The notes under the pieces: model-generated | Seen by the model: only the letters and a program-made list of their open reading frames with translations | Told to the model about the DNA's origin: nothing | Database searches by the model: none | Position numbers and translations under genes: made by a program | In this document: piece by piece, positions 34,655 through 44,029 of the stretch | How positions within the stretch are numbered: the first letter of the stretch is position 1 | Layout of the letters: the number at the start of each line of letters is the position of its first letter | NCBI RefSeq assembly: GCF_001634365.1 | Contig: NZ_CP014579.1 | Coordinates: forward strand, 682,001-746,000 | Reading direction: 5' to 3' | DNA: 64,000 nt | Source: Paraburkholderia phytofirmans OLGA172 | Lineage (GTDB): Bacteria; Pseudomonadota; Gammaproteobacteria; Burkholderiales; Burkholderiaceae

Positions 34655-36121
34655 CTATCGGTCGGGAGCCCGCTCCGGATGGCGAAGGCGCGAATGATTG
34701 CGACCGTAGATCCCATAGATGACGAGCCCGATCACCAGCCAGACGAAGAGCCGTAGCCACGTGACGAGCGGCAGCCCGGCCATCAGCAGCAGGCAAAACA
34801 GAATCCCGAGGATCGGGATCACCGGCACGCCCGGCGCGCGGAACGGCCTCGCGGCGTCTGCGTCGCTGCTGCGTAGATAGATCACGGCGCCGCAGACGAG
34901 AATGAACGCGAACAGGGTGCCGATGCTGACCATCTCGCCCAACACGTTGATCGGCGTAAACGCCGCCACGACCGCGACGATGGCGCCGATCATGATCTGG
35001 CTCAGATAAGGCGTGTGCAGACGCGGATGAACTTCCGCGAACAGGTGCGGCAGGAGGCCGTCCTGCGACATCGTGAAGAAGATGCGGCTCTGGCCATACA
35101 GCAGCACGAGTATCACGGTCGTCAAGCCGGTCAGCGCGCCGATCTTGATGAGCACGGAAAACCAGGTGACGCCGATCACATCGACACCTTTCGCGATCGG
35201 ATCCGGGACGTTGAGCTCGGCATACGGAACGAGTCCGGTCAGCACGCCGGCGACCGCAATATAGAGCACCGTGCAGATCACCAGCGAGCCCAGAATACCG
35301 ATCGGCATATCGATCTGCGGCTTGCGTGCCTCCTGGGCCGCGGTGGACACCGCATCGAAGCCGATGAAAGCGAAGAAGACGACGGCCGATCCGCGGAGAA
35401 TGCCGCTTGCGCCGAAGTTGCCGAATTCGCCGGTATTCTGCGGAATGAACGGATGCCAGTTGGCCGGATGGACAAAGAAGGCGCCGATGACGATGAACGC
35501 CAACACCACAGTCAGTTTGATCGCCACCATGATGTTATTGAGCCGTGCCGACTCCTTGGTGCCGAGCACGAGCATGATGGTCAGCACGGCGATAATGAAG
35601 ACCGCCGGCAAATTGACGATACCGGCTACCGTGCTGCCGTCGGCGAGCGTCACCGTGGTGCCGGGCGCAGCCGCCATGGTGGGCGGAATGTTAATCCCGA
35701 CATTGTGCAGCAGGCTCACGATGTAGCCTGACCAGCCGACCGCAACGGTCGCCGCGCCCATCGCATACTCGAGGATCAGATCCCAGCCGATGACCCACGC
35801 GAATAATTCGCCGAGCGTGGCATACGTGTAGGTATAACTGCTGCCGCAGACCGGCAGCATGGCAGCGAGTTCGGAGTAGCAGAGTCCGACAAAGGCGCAG
35901 GCAATCCCGCCGAGGACAAACGAAAGAATGATGCTCGGCCCCGCATAATGGGCCGCGGCCGTGCCGGTCAGAACAAAGATGCCGGCGCCGATGATCGCGC
36001 CGATACCCATCGCCGTAATGCTGAGCGCGCCCAGCGACTTCGACAGGTGGCGTTCACCGCCCTCCGCGCTGGCAACAATATCCGCGACGGATTTGCGCGC
36101 CATATAACCCGTGTCAGCCAT
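34655..36121 (-). CDS. APC-family amino-acid permease (cationic amino-acid transporter type)
   Basis: A 488-residue inner-membrane transporter with about 12–14 transmembrane helices. TM1 carries the APC substrate-binding break GIGAIIGAGIFVLTGTAAA (about residues 39–57). Other conserved parts are FVGLCYSELAAMLPVCGSSY and VVFFAFIGFDAVSTAAQEA. This layout matches the CAT group used for amino-acid or polyamine uptake. The substrate cannot be inferred. It is a single-gene unit; its promoter region (36122–36300) separates it from the pyrB terminator. Confidence 0.93.
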   Translation of the reverse strand: MADTGYMARKSVADIVASAEGGERHLSKSLGALSITAMGIGAIIGAGIFVLTGTAAAHYAGPSIILSFVLGGIACAFVGLCYSELAAMLPVCGSSYTYTYATLGELFAWVIGWDLILEYAMGAATVAVGWSGYIVSLLHNVGINIPPTMAAAPGTTVTLADGSTVAGIVNLPAVFIIAVLTIMLVLGTKESARLNNIMVAIKLTVVLAFIVIGAFFVHPANWHPFIPQNTGEFGNFGASGILRGSAVVFFAFIGFDAVSTAAQEARKPQIDMPIGILGSLVICTVLYIAVAGVLTGLVPYAELNVPDPIAKGVDVIGVTWFSVLIKIGALTGLTTVILVLLYGQSRIFFTMSQDGLLPHLFAEVHPRLHTPYLSQIMIGAIVAVVAAFTPINVLGEMVSIGTLFAFILVCGAVIYLRSSDADAARPFRAPGVPVIPILGILFCLLLMAGLPLVTWLRLFVWLVIGLVIYGIYGRNHSRLRHPERAPDR

Positions 36122-36303
36122 GATGAGTCGTCCTGTTCATATGTGGGTGAATCCGAGATCGAATCGATTCGTGACGTACTGCAATAAGCGACTTCTTTAA
36201 AGGCGACCGACACTGTTGATGCTGCGGTTGAGGAGGGTACTGACGAATTCAGTCTAGTCTGGATTTAATCGCGTGTGTACTGAAGAGCGAGGTTGCGGTT
36301 GCC

Positions 36304-36334
36304 AAAACGGCCTTGCGGGTGCGCCGCAAGGCCG
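36304..36334 (-). terminator. Rho-independent terminator of pyrB
   Basis: A perfect 11-bp stem (CGGCCTTGCGG with CCGCAAGGCCG) around a 5-base loop is followed on the minus strand by TTTT. It lies 26 bases after the pyrB stop codon and points in its direction. Confidence 0.85.
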
Positions 36335-36359
36335 TCCTTCTGTCATCGAATCTGTTCAA

Positions 36360-37652
36360 TCAATCGATGCCGTGAAACACCGCATCGTCCGGGCCGAGAT
36401 AAACGGGCGGGCGCCACGCGGCGTCGCGCATCGAATGCTGGACCAGCTTTTCGACACCTAGCAGCACCGCGAAAATCGCCATCCGCACGGGAATGCCGTT
36501 ATCGGTTTGGCGGAAAATCGCGAGGCGCGAATCGTGATTCAGGTCGATGCTCAGATCGTTCGCGCCCGGCCGGCTGTCGCGCGGCAGCGGGTGCATGATC
36601 AGCGTGTCGGGACCGCATACGCTGTCCATCAGCGCCTGATTGATCTGGAAATCCGGCGTATAGCCTTCGAACGATTCGTCGGTGAAGCGCTCTTTCTGGA
36701 TGCGCGTGGCATACACCACGTCCGCGCCGCGCAGCCCGGAGGGCAGATCGTGGGTCTGCTCGATCACGTGGCCGTTGCGCGAGATCTGCTCGATGATGTA
36801 GCTCGGCATTTCGAGCATGGGCGGCGAGATCAGCGTGAACTTGATGCCGCGATACAGCGCCAGCAGCTTGACCAGCGAATGCACCGTGCGGCCATATTTC
36901 AGGTCGCCGACGAGAGCGATATGCGCGCCGTCGACGATCTTACCCAGCCGCGAAAACTCGCGCTGGATCGTGTACAGGTCGAGCAGCGCCTGGCTCGGAT
37001 GCTCACCCGGGCCGTCGCCGCCATTGATCACGGGCACGTTGGTGGCGCGCGCGAATTCGGCCACCGAGCCTTGCTCCGGATGACGGATCACCAGCGCGTC
37101 CACATAGCCGCTCATCACGCGGCTGGTGTCGTAGATCGACTCGCCCTTTGCCATCGACGAAAACGTGAAGCCGGTGGTGTCGCACACCGAGCCGCCGAGC
37201 CGGCAGAATGCCGCGCCGAAGCTCACGCGGGTACGCGTGCTGGCTTCGAAAAACAGGTTGCCGAGCACCGCGCCTTCGAGGACGCGGGAGATTTTCCGGC
37301 GCCGCGCGATCGGCTGCATGATGTCGGCGACGCGAAACAGCGCCTCGACCGAGTCGCGCGAGAACTGATCGACCGACAGCAGTTGCGGCTTGCCCTCGAA
37401 CAGCATCTGGCTTGCCAATGACTGTGAATCTACGCTTTGCGTATACTTCTCGCCTGGCTCGCCATGCACGACGATTTCCGATACGAAACGCTCCACGATC
37501 TCCGGCATGGCCCGCGATTCCTGCGAATCGTCCGGCAGCAGCCAGGTGTCGAGCGCGCGGCGCGACACGCCGATGCGGCTCGCGAACGTGTCGCGGGTCA
37601 TGTTCAGGCGACGCATCGCATCGCGTAGGAAGGCTTGTTGTGGGACGCTCAT
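36360..37652 (-). CDS. pyrB: Aspartate carbamoyltransferase with N-terminal HTH-like extension
   Basis: A 430-residue enzyme that condenses carbamoyl phosphate and aspartate in pyrimidine synthesis. The carbamoyl-phosphate loop FFEASTRTRVSFG and the HPLPR motif (MHPLPRDS) are intact. An N-terminal about 90-residue extension contains an HTH-like segment (TRDTFASRIGVSRRALDTWL), as in the long Burkholderia form; catalytic subunits are normally about 310 residues. The extension's role is unknown. The ATG at 37652 is chosen over one ten codons upstream because homologues start MSVPQQAF. A strong terminator follows. Confidence 0.92.
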   Translation of the reverse strand: MSVPQQAFLRDAMRRLNMTRDTFASRIGVSRRALDTWLLPDDSQESRAMPEIVERFVSEIVVHGEPGEKYTQSVDSQSLASQMLFEGKPQLLSVDQFSRDSVEALFRVADIMQPIARRRKISRVLEGAVLGNLFFEASTRTRVSFGAAFCRLGGSVCDTTGFTFSSMAKGESIYDTSRVMSGYVDALVIRHPEQGSVAEFARATNVPVINGGDGPGEHPSQALLDLYTIQREFSRLGKIVDGAHIALVGDLKYGRTVHSLVKLLALYRGIKFTLISPPMLEMPSYIIEQISRNGHVIEQTHDLPSGLRGADVVYATRIQKERFTDESFEGYTPDFQINQALMDSVCGPDTLIMHPLPRDSRPGANDLSIDLNHDSRLAIFRQTDNGIPVRMAIFAVLLGVEKLVQHSMRDAAWRPPVYLGPDDAVFHGID

Positions 37653-37742
37653 GCGGGCACCTTGTCGGGAGTGGTCGCGCACTGGTTATGTACGCGGTGC
37701 GTATATTAGTTTCCCTGTCGTAGAAGTCAAGCAATTTTGCGA

Positions 37743-38426
37743 CGAGCTTTGCAAACCGGCGCCGGACGCGGTTACACGGTGAGCATGCGCGAGCGCATCG
37801 AGCAACTGAACGCCCTGCCGATAGCCGGTACGCTGATGGCCGCGCCGTACTACATCCGGCCTTCGCAAGCCGGCATCGTCGGGCATTTCATGGCGCTTGC
37901 CGATGCGAGCGACAAGCCTGTCGTGCTGTACGACATTCCTTATCGAACCGGTGTTCGGCTCGAACTCGATACGCTCCTGACGCTTGCCGCGCATCCACGC
38001 ATCCAGGCGGTGAAGGATTGCGCGGGTTCGCTCGAGACCACGCTCGCGCTGATTCGCGACGGCCGTTTGCAGGTGCTGACCGGCGAAGACATCAATATTT
38101 TCAACACCTTGTGTCTGGGTGGGAGCGGGGCGATCGCGGCCTCGGCGCATCTGCGGCCGGAACGGTTCGTCGCGCTGTATCGTGCGCTGTCGGCGGGCCG
38201 GCTCGACGAAGGACGGCGTATTTTTCATGAGCTCGCGCCACTGATCCAGGCGCTGTTTGCCGAACCGAATCCGGCGCCGGTGAAGGCCCTGCTCGCCGCG
38301 CACGGTCTGATACGCGACGAGTTGCGCATGCCGATGACGCGTGCCGGCGACGCACTGGTCGCGCGGCTCAGGGAATTGGAAGGGCTTGATCGGATAGCGC
38401 AGCACGCGGCCGCCTTGTCGGCTTGA
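37743..38426 (+). pseudogene. DapA-family aldolase, N-terminally truncated
   Basis: The open frame begins within a dihydrodipicolinate-synthase-like barrel and covers about the last 220 of 290–300 residues. Catalytic Tyr (VLYDIPYRTGV) and Schiff-base Lys (AVKDCAGSLE) remain, but the first about 80 residues with the GTxGE substrate motif are gone; upstream is the pyrB promoter. It also lacks a ribosome site. The reading frame has stayed open to its end, so the truncation may be recent. It could have been a DapA paralogue or another class I aldolase. Confidence 0.75.
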
Positions 38427-38579
38427 GTGTGGGTTCGCTTGCCGCCATTTGTATTTGAGATGATGGTTCGTGATGCCAGGCGATAATCGGCGCCCTTTGT
38501 CCATTATCGCCACCGGCTTAGTGTCCGGTCGATGCCGCATGCAGTTAGTCTTGTCCACCGATCTCCTGTCCCGCTGTAG

Positions 38580-38624
38580 CCCGCTCAGCCCGCTCAGCGC
38601 GCTCAGCCCGCTCAGCGCGTTCAA
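38580..38624. repeat. 9-bp tandem repeat (CCCGCTCAG, five copies)
   Basis: Units read CCCGCTCAG twice, CGCGCTCAG, CCCGCTCAG and CGCGTTCAA. The array lies in the 270-base gap between the aldolase fragment and the M23 peptidase gene, 73 bases before the latter's start. No gene is seen in that gap. Confidence 0.8.
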
Positions 38625-38696
38625 CACGCCGAACGTGTGTTGTTGCGCCCGTGCGCGGCCTTGCACGGGCCCGATGACACGCGCCGGGAGCCGCTG

Positions 38697-39683
38697 ATGT
38701 CCTCCGTGTTTCGCGCCGGCAGTCAGCTTTCCAGCGGCTCGGTGAGGTTCGTCACGTGCCGCACCGCGCTGACCATCGCGGTTGTCACGGCGTTCGGCAC
38801 AGCCGCCCTGACGCTCGCCGCGGGCATCGCGATCGGCATGCATTGGCCGGCGCGCGGCGGCTCCGGCGAGCAGGCGGCGAACCGTGTCGAGCACGACTAT
38901 GCAGTCGATCAACTCGGCAAGCTGAACGCGTCCGTGGCGCAGATCGAACCGCGCATCGCGCGCCTGACGATGCAGGTCGGCGCATTGCGCGATTTCGAAG
39001 CACGCCTGAATACACCGCGGCCGGCGCCGCGGGCACCGGCCATCCCAGCCACCCTGGCCGCACCGGGCGCCGCCTCTGAACCCGACACGTCCGCTACCGA
39101 CAGCGAAGGCGAGGGCGGCCCTTCCTTACCGCCGCGCAGCTGTACGGATGTCATGCCGCAACCGGCCGTTCATGCCTATGCCGGGCGCACCCGGCAACAA
39201 CTGGATTGCATTGCCGCGACGCTGTCCGCGCTCGAGCAGCAAACCGCTGGTCACGCGATCGCGTACGCCGCCTTTCCCGGCCGCATGCCCGTCGACGGCG
39301 CGCGCTTCGGCTCGCCGTTTGGCAACCGCACCGATCCGTTCACGCAGCGCTTGAGTTTTCATCCGGGCATCGACCTGGTCGCCAGAACCGGCACGCCGAT
39401 TGTGGCGGCGGCGGGCGGCCGGGTGATTTTCGCTGGCGAGAAATTGGGCTATGGCAATGCGGTCGAAATCGATCACGGCAACGGCCTCGTGACCCGTTAC
39501 GGCCACGCGTCGCGCATTGTCGTGCATGTCGGCGATCTGGTGCTGCCGCGCCAGTATGTCGCCGATGTCGGCTCGACCGGCCGCTCCACCGGACCGCATC
39601 TGCATTTCGAAGTGCTGGTCAACGGCGCGCCGGTCGATCCGGCTGCCTACCTCGCGCTATTCGCGCCCGTGCCCCATGGTTGA
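38697..39683 (+). CDS. M23-family (LytM) peptidoglycan endopeptidase, membrane-anchored
   Basis: A 328-residue protein with an N-terminal transmembrane anchor (about residues 22–45, ALTIAVVTAFGTAALTLAAG), a periplasmic coiled-coil/Pro-rich linker, and a C-terminal LytM domain (about 220–320). Zinc ligands are present in HPGIDL and HLHFEV, so it should be an active cross-link hydrolase or an EnvC-like factor. Its stop overlaps the next gene by eight bases and a bactofilin follows, the common peptidase–bactofilin pairing that shapes the cell wall. Confidence 0.92.
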   Translation: MSSVFRAGSQLSSGSVRFVTCRTALTIAVVTAFGTAALTLAAGIAIGMHWPARGGSGEQAANRVEHDYAVDQLGKLNASVAQIEPRIARLTMQVGALRDFEARLNTPRPAPRAPAIPATLAAPGAASEPDTSATDSEGEGGPSLPPRSCTDVMPQPAVHAYAGRTRQQLDCIAATLSALEQQTAGHAIAYAAFPGRMPVDGARFGSPFGNRTDPFTQRLSFHPGIDLVARTGTPIVAAAGGRVIFAGEKLGYGNAVEIDHGNGLVTRYGHASRIVVHVGDLVLPRQYVADVGSTGRSTGPHLHFEVLVNGAPVDPAAYLALFAPVPHG

Positions 39684-40065
39684 ACGACGTCGTTTTTCCC
39701 GCGATGCGGGCAGTCTGACCCACCGCGCCTATACGGTGCAGCCCGCGCGGCCGCTCGTTCTTCGCGTAACGATTTGGGTGCTGGTGTGCGCGCTCTGCGC
39801 GGCAGGTGGCGCGGCGGCCGTTTTGGCGTGGCACGCGCAACGCGCGGATACACCGGCTGATCAATGCAATGCGGCGCGCGTCGATGAAGGCAGCGAACAG
39901 ACGGAACTCGCCCGCACGCGGCTTGCGCTGGCGCAGGAATCGGCGGCGCGCGCCGCAGTGCAGAAAACCGCGGACGGCGCCGCCGCCGACGCCGCGCGAT
40001 TGAACGCCGAACTGCAGTTTCTGCGCGGCCAGAGCAAGGCTAAGACGCCGGCGCCGAGCCGCTGA
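39676..40065 (+). CDS. Small single-pass membrane protein with periplasmic coiled coil
   Basis: A 129-residue protein starting at an ATG within the end of the M23 gene. A transmembrane helix spans about residues 28–50 (LVLRVTIWVLVCALCAAGGA), followed by an Ala/Glu/Arg-rich helix (about 75–120) likely to form a coiled coil. No family is recognised. Its position between the LytM peptidase and the bactofilin, with overlap on one side and 28 bases on the other, suggests it is an accessory of that module. Confidence 0.75.
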   Translation: MVERRRFSRDAGSLTHRAYTVQPARPLVLRVTIWVLVCALCAAGGAAAVLAWHAQRADTPADQCNAARVDEGSEQTELARTRLALAQESAARAAVQKTADGAAADAARLNAELQFLRGQSKAKTPAPSR

Positions 40066-40093
40066 CTGTCATTTTCATTTCCACGAGGTACTT

Positions 40094-40528
40094 ATGTTCA
40101 GCAAGAAAAAGCACGCGGGCATCCAGCAGACCAAGCTCGCCACCCTCATCGCACATGACGTGCGGATCACGGGCGACCTCGTGTTCAGCGACGGCCTGCG
40201 CATGGACGGCCACGTGAAGGGCAACGTCAGCGGCGAGCAGGGCACTCAGACGCTGCTGGTATTGAGCGACCGCGGCTCGATCGAGGGCAACGTGCATGGC
40301 TATGACGTCGTGGTCAACGGCCGGATCGTCGGCGATGTGATCGCCGATCACTTCGTCGAATTGCAAAGCAATGCGCATGTGATCGGCAACATCTACTATC
40401 AGCAGCTGCGGATGGACTGCGGCGCCTCGGTGGACGGCAAGCTTACCCGGCGTGAAGCCGCGCAGGCGGCGACGCCGATTCTCGTTTCGGTGGCCGATAC
40501 CGCGCGCGAGGAGCGCAAGGCCGGCTAG
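40094..40528 (+). CDS. Bactofilin
   Basis: A 144-residue cytoskeletal protein. The central DUF583/bactofilin beta-helix (about residues 18–115) shows the repeated pattern TLIAHDVRITGDLVFSDGLR, then GHVKGNV, DRGSIEGNVHGYDVVVNGRI and SNAHVIGNIYYQQLRMDCGA. Short polar termini flank it. Bactofilins polymerise without nucleotide at the membrane and position wall enzymes; the adjacent M23 peptidase is the likely partner. A GAGGTACTT ribosome site precedes the ATG. Confidence 0.94.
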   Translation: MFSKKKHAGIQQTKLATLIAHDVRITGDLVFSDGLRMDGHVKGNVSGEQGTQTLLVLSDRGSIEGNVHGYDVVVNGRIVGDVIADHFVELQSNAHVIGNIYYQQLRMDCGASVDGKLTRREAAQAATPILVSVADTAREERKAG

Positions 40529-40544
40529 GCGGCCGCGCTCTGCG

Positions 40545-41351
40545 TCAAACCGGCCCCGGCAGCGACTGGCATTGCGCAGGTGTGTCGTGGCCGAGCGAGT
40601 CGCAGCGCCGCGAGCGTGAATCGAACATGGCGCGCATTTCCCGTGCTTCGGCAAGACGGTCCAGCGCGCCGCGGTCGAGCGTGGCGAGCATGTCGCGTTC
40701 GACGATCAGATGGTGCAAGGCCAGCACGATCAGGCCGATGGTCAGCAGCAGATCACCTGCGAACACCACGGCGTAAAGCGCCGAGGTGGTGCGCGGATTG
40801 CCGTACAACAGGGTCATGTTGGCGCGGTCGAGCAGCACAAGCACGAGCGGCACGACGGCATTGAGCGTCACGATCGCGCTGCCCACCGCCACCAGCATGC
40901 GTGCTGGCCCGAGATGCGGACGGCGCCGGCGGCACACTTCATACAGCGTCGCCGCGCGGTACGGCACGAAAAACAGCGCCAGCAAGCCGGCGCGGACCAC
41001 CAGCGGTGCATTCCATGCCAGCGCGCTCCCATACAGCAGGCAGAACACGGCAGTGACGACGAGACCGGCGCGCCACGGCGCGGATGCGCCGAACAGGTCG
41101 CGCGTGCCCGACCAGATCAGCATGCGGCTTTGCAACGCCAGCGCCGCCGTGGCCAGCAACAGCAGGTCGTTGTGCCAGATCGCATGCAACGTGAAGCAGG
41201 CCGTTGCGGTGGCAAGCAGATAAAAGCCGGCGGCCCAGAAACGGAAGGCGCCGACCTGAAGAAACATGCGCGAAAGCGCCGTCGAAATGAGGGCGCTGCA
41301 CAGAAACGTGATCAGCCACACCGTTTGGAACGTCGCTACGTCAATCATCAT
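40545..41351 (-). CDS. Membrane protein with sensor-like 7-TM region, no output domain
   Basis: A 268-residue protein with about seven hydrophobic segments from residue 5 to about 220 (for example VWLITFLCSALISTALSRMF and LVVRAGLLALFFVPYRA), then a polar helical tail of about 45 residues. The layout resembles the N-terminal sensor half of some Burkholderia diguanylate cyclases, but no GGDEF domain follows. It lies directly downstream of the MHYT–GGDEF–EAL gene on the same strand. ATG at 41351 is preferred over the GTG at 41369. Function unknown. Confidence 0.75.
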   Translation of the reverse strand: MMIDVATFQTVWLITFLCSALISTALSRMFLQVGAFRFWAAGFYLLATATACFTLHAIWHNDLLLLATAALALQSRMLIWSGTRDLFGASAPWRAGLVVTAVFCLLYGSALAWNAPLVVRAGLLALFFVPYRAATLYEVCRRRRPHLGPARMLVAVGSAIVTLNAVVPLVLVLLDRANMTLLYGNPRTTSALYAVVFAGDLLLTIGLIVLALHHLIVERDMLATLDRGALDRLAEAREMRAMFDSRSRRCDSLGHDTPAQCQSLPGPV

Positions 41352-41475
41352 GAAGTTTCCAGCAGCCACTCTGTCTGTTCCTGCTTATCGGTAAAACGAG
41401 GCCATGCAGCGGGGGGGGCGCCATGACGGACAACTGAACGGAGCAGCCATACGGGTTTCGAACGGATCCGGATGC

Positions 41476-43545
41476 TCACGCGGCCACCATTCTTTCACGG
41501 AGCAGCTCGCCGAAGTCGTCGGCGGTGAGTGGCTTGCCTAGCAGGAAGCCTTGCATCTCGTCGCACATCATCGACTTGAGCATGTCGAGCTGCGATTCGG
41601 TTTCGACGCCTTCGGCCACCACGTCCATTTCCAGCGAGTGCGCGAGCGCAATGATCGCGGCAACGATCGCGCTGCCTTCCGGTCCGTGCTCGTCGAGCCC
41701 GTTGGTGAAGAAGCGGTCGATCTTCAACTGCTTGACGCGAAAACGTTGCAGATAGGCGAGGCTGGAATAGCCGGTGCCGAAATCGTCGATGGCGATTTCA
41801 AAGCCGCTTGCCTGGAACGCACGGATCATTTCGATGGTTTTCGGCGCGTCCTGCATCGCGACGGTTTCGGTGATTTCGAACATGATCTGGTCGCATTGCA
41901 CGCCTTCAGCTTTGACGATCTCGAGCATCGTTGCGACGAGATTCGGTTGCGACAACTGGCGCGGCGACAGATTGATCGCCACTTTCATCGGCGGCAGGCC
42001 CTGCTCGATCCAGCAGCGAATCTGCCGGCAGGTTTCGCGCAAGACCCAGTAGCCGATCTGCACGATCTGGCCCGAGCGCTCGGCAATCGGAACGAACTCG
42101 AGCGGCGCCAGCGTGCCGAGCTGCGGATGATGCAGGCGGATCAGCGCTTCCGCACCCGCCAGCGAGTCGCCGCTGCCGTGGAACTTCGGCTGGAAGTGCA
42201 GTGAGAAATGTCCGGCGGTGAGCGCTTCATGCAGCGCGCTTTGAATTTGCAGCGTGCGCATCGCGGCTTCATTCATGCTTTGTTCGAAGAAGCGATAGGT
42301 GCTGCGGCCCGCGCGCTTGGCTTCGTACATGGCCGCGTCGGCATGTTTGAGCAGGGTGTCGACGGTATCGCCGTCGTGGGGATAGAGCGCGATGCCGATG
42401 CTCGGCATCACCTGCAGCGGTTGCGAATCGCTCCATATGCCCTGGCGCATCCGGTCGAGCACCCCTTCGGCTATCGTGCAGGCATCTTCGCGTGAGCCCA
42501 GGTTCTCGGACAGCACGACGAATTCGTCGCCGCCGAGACGCGCGACGGTGTCGCTCGCGCGCACGCACAGCAGAAGGCGCTGTGCGAACGCGGACAGCAC
42601 TTCATCGCCAGCCGAGTGGCCGAGCGAATCATTGATGGTCTTGAAGCCGTCGAGATCCATGAACAGGATGGCGAACACCGAGCGGTGCCGGCGCGCGTTA
42701 TGGATCGCACGGTCGATGCGTTCGGTGAGCGTGCTGCGGTTGGGCAGGCCGGTTAGCGTATCGAGCGTGGCGAGGCGCACGATCTGACCGTTCAGCTTCG
42801 ACACCGAGCCGATCAGAAAGCTGGTGCGCGCATCGAAACGCGACAGCATCAGCGTGACGATCAGAATCGCAAACGTGAACAGGATCACCGACGTCGCGAG
42901 CCACGCGGCGTTCACGCCCTTGGCTGCGCCGCACACGGCGCCGGGCGGAAACTCGGCCGCCGCCATGCCGGCGTAGTGCATGCCGGTGATTGCGACGCCC
43001 ATGACCAGCGCCGCGATGAAACGTTTGCTCACTACGTGGCGTTCGCCATCGTTACTGAGTGCGCGTGCCATCCATAGTGCGGCGGTCGACGCGCCGATCG
43101 CGATCGCAAGCGAGCCAGCGAACCAGGCCGGCTGATAGTGGGTGCCGGGCTCCATTTCCATCGCCGCCATGCCGGTGTAATGCATGCCGGCAATGCCGAA
43201 GCCCATCAGCACGCCGCCGGCCGCGAGCCGAAGCGGCGTGAGCCGCGCGTTGGTTGTCACGACCAGCGCCAGATACGACACGCCGATCGCGAGTCCAAGC
43301 GAATACGCGGTTGTCGCGAAGTCGTAGCCGAGCGGAATCGGCAGTGAGAAGGCGAGCATGGCGATGAAGTGCATCGACCAGATCCCGACACCGAGTGCCG
43401 CGGCGCCGCCCAGGCGCCACGCGTGCCGCAGACGTGCGGACGCCAGCAGGAAAATGCGGCCTGTCAAATCGAGCGCCGTGTAAGACGCCAGCACCGCGAC
43501 GACGAACGAGATTGCAACCAGCCAAAAATTGTATGAGCTCTGCAT
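41476..43545 (-). CDS. MHYT–GGDEF–EAL cyclic-di-GMP signalling protein
   Basis: A 689-residue inner-membrane protein. The N-terminal MHYT sensor (about residues 1–225) has three motif copies: WSMHFIAM, GMHYTGMAA and GMHYAGMAA. These may bind copper and sense a diatomic gas. The GGDEF domain is canonical (RLGGDEFVV) and the EAL domain keeps AEALIRLH, the DDFGTGYSSL loop and the VAEGVET motif, so both synthesis and hydrolysis of c-di-GMP are possible. The ATG at 43545 lies just before the first helix; an ATG at 43602 is an alternative. Confidence 0.93.
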   Translation of the reverse strand: MQSSYNFWLVAISFVVAVLASYTALDLTGRIFLLASARLRHAWRLGGAAALGVGIWSMHFIAMLAFSLPIPLGYDFATTAYSLGLAIGVSYLALVVTTNARLTPLRLAAGGVLMGFGIAGMHYTGMAAMEMEPGTHYQPAWFAGSLAIAIGASTAALWMARALSNDGERHVVSKRFIAALVMGVAITGMHYAGMAAAEFPPGAVCGAAKGVNAAWLATSVILFTFAILIVTLMLSRFDARTSFLIGSVSKLNGQIVRLATLDTLTGLPNRSTLTERIDRAIHNARRHRSVFAILFMDLDGFKTINDSLGHSAGDEVLSAFAQRLLLCVRASDTVARLGGDEFVVLSENLGSREDACTIAEGVLDRMRQGIWSDSQPLQVMPSIGIALYPHDGDTVDTLLKHADAAMYEAKRAGRSTYRFFEQSMNEAAMRTLQIQSALHEALTAGHFSLHFQPKFHGSGDSLAGAEALIRLHHPQLGTLAPLEFVPIAERSGQIVQIGYWVLRETCRQIRCWIEQGLPPMKVAINLSPRQLSQPNLVATMLEIVKAEGVQCDQIMFEITETVAMQDAPKTIEMIRAFQASGFEIAIDDFGTGYSSLAYLQRFRVKQLKIDRFFTNGLDEHGPEGSAIVAAIIALAHSLEMDVVAEGVETESQLDMLKSMMCDEMQGFLLGKPLTADDFGELLRERMVAA

Positions 43546-43664
43546 GTTAAGTCCAACCGCGGGGGGGAAGCGGCTGAACATGTTATCGACAGTTGCCGGC
43601 ATTTATTTAATTGATTTTCAATATGTTAGATATCGGCGTTGAGCATTTCGCGTCTGGCCGTGGC

Positions 43665-43750
43665 TTATGCCAACGAGAAGCCTTCGTCGAGCCAGCCCGA
43701 GACGCCGCCGATCATCAACTTGACGGGCCGTCCGATGGCGCGCGCGGCGA
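43665..43750 (-). pseudogene. Rhodanese-like domain, C-terminal relic
   Basis: The minus strand reads ARAIGRPVKLMIGGVSGWLD then EGFSLA and a stop, the typical end of a rhodanese domain (V-x-x-M-x-G-G-x-x-G-W-x-x-E-G). The catalytic Cys loop is absent, and sequence upstream of about 43750 does not continue the family. Confidence 0.5.
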
Positions 43751-43769
43751 GGACACATGGCGGTGGCGC

Positions 43770-43950
43770 TGCGCCGGTCGACGCCACAGCGAGGATCGCC
43801 AACCTCGCGCCTTTTGACAAACAGGCGGACAAATGCCTGATCGAGTTCAAGCTCTCCGCACCGGAGACGCTTGATGTACACACGCATGGCTCGCCGACGG
43901 AATGCGGTTTCGGCTTCAACGTCAGTGCGGACGGGGACGTTACTATCTGA
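43770..43950 (+). pseudogene. Fragment of an unrecognised small secreted-type protein
   Basis: The plus-strand frame contains ARIANLAPFDKQADKCLIEF, then KLSAPETLDVHTHGSPTECG and FGFNVSADG before a stop. The two cysteines and beta-rich pattern look like a periplasmic protein, but a signal peptide and start are missing. The family is not recognised and a real function is unlikely in this truncated form. Confidence 0.3.
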
Positions 43951-44029
43951 TGACAGCTTCCTGACGGTCGGCATGCTGGCGACCACGCGCCTGTTCAGCT
44001 TGGCCCGCGTGGCTTCCCCATCCAGCGCC

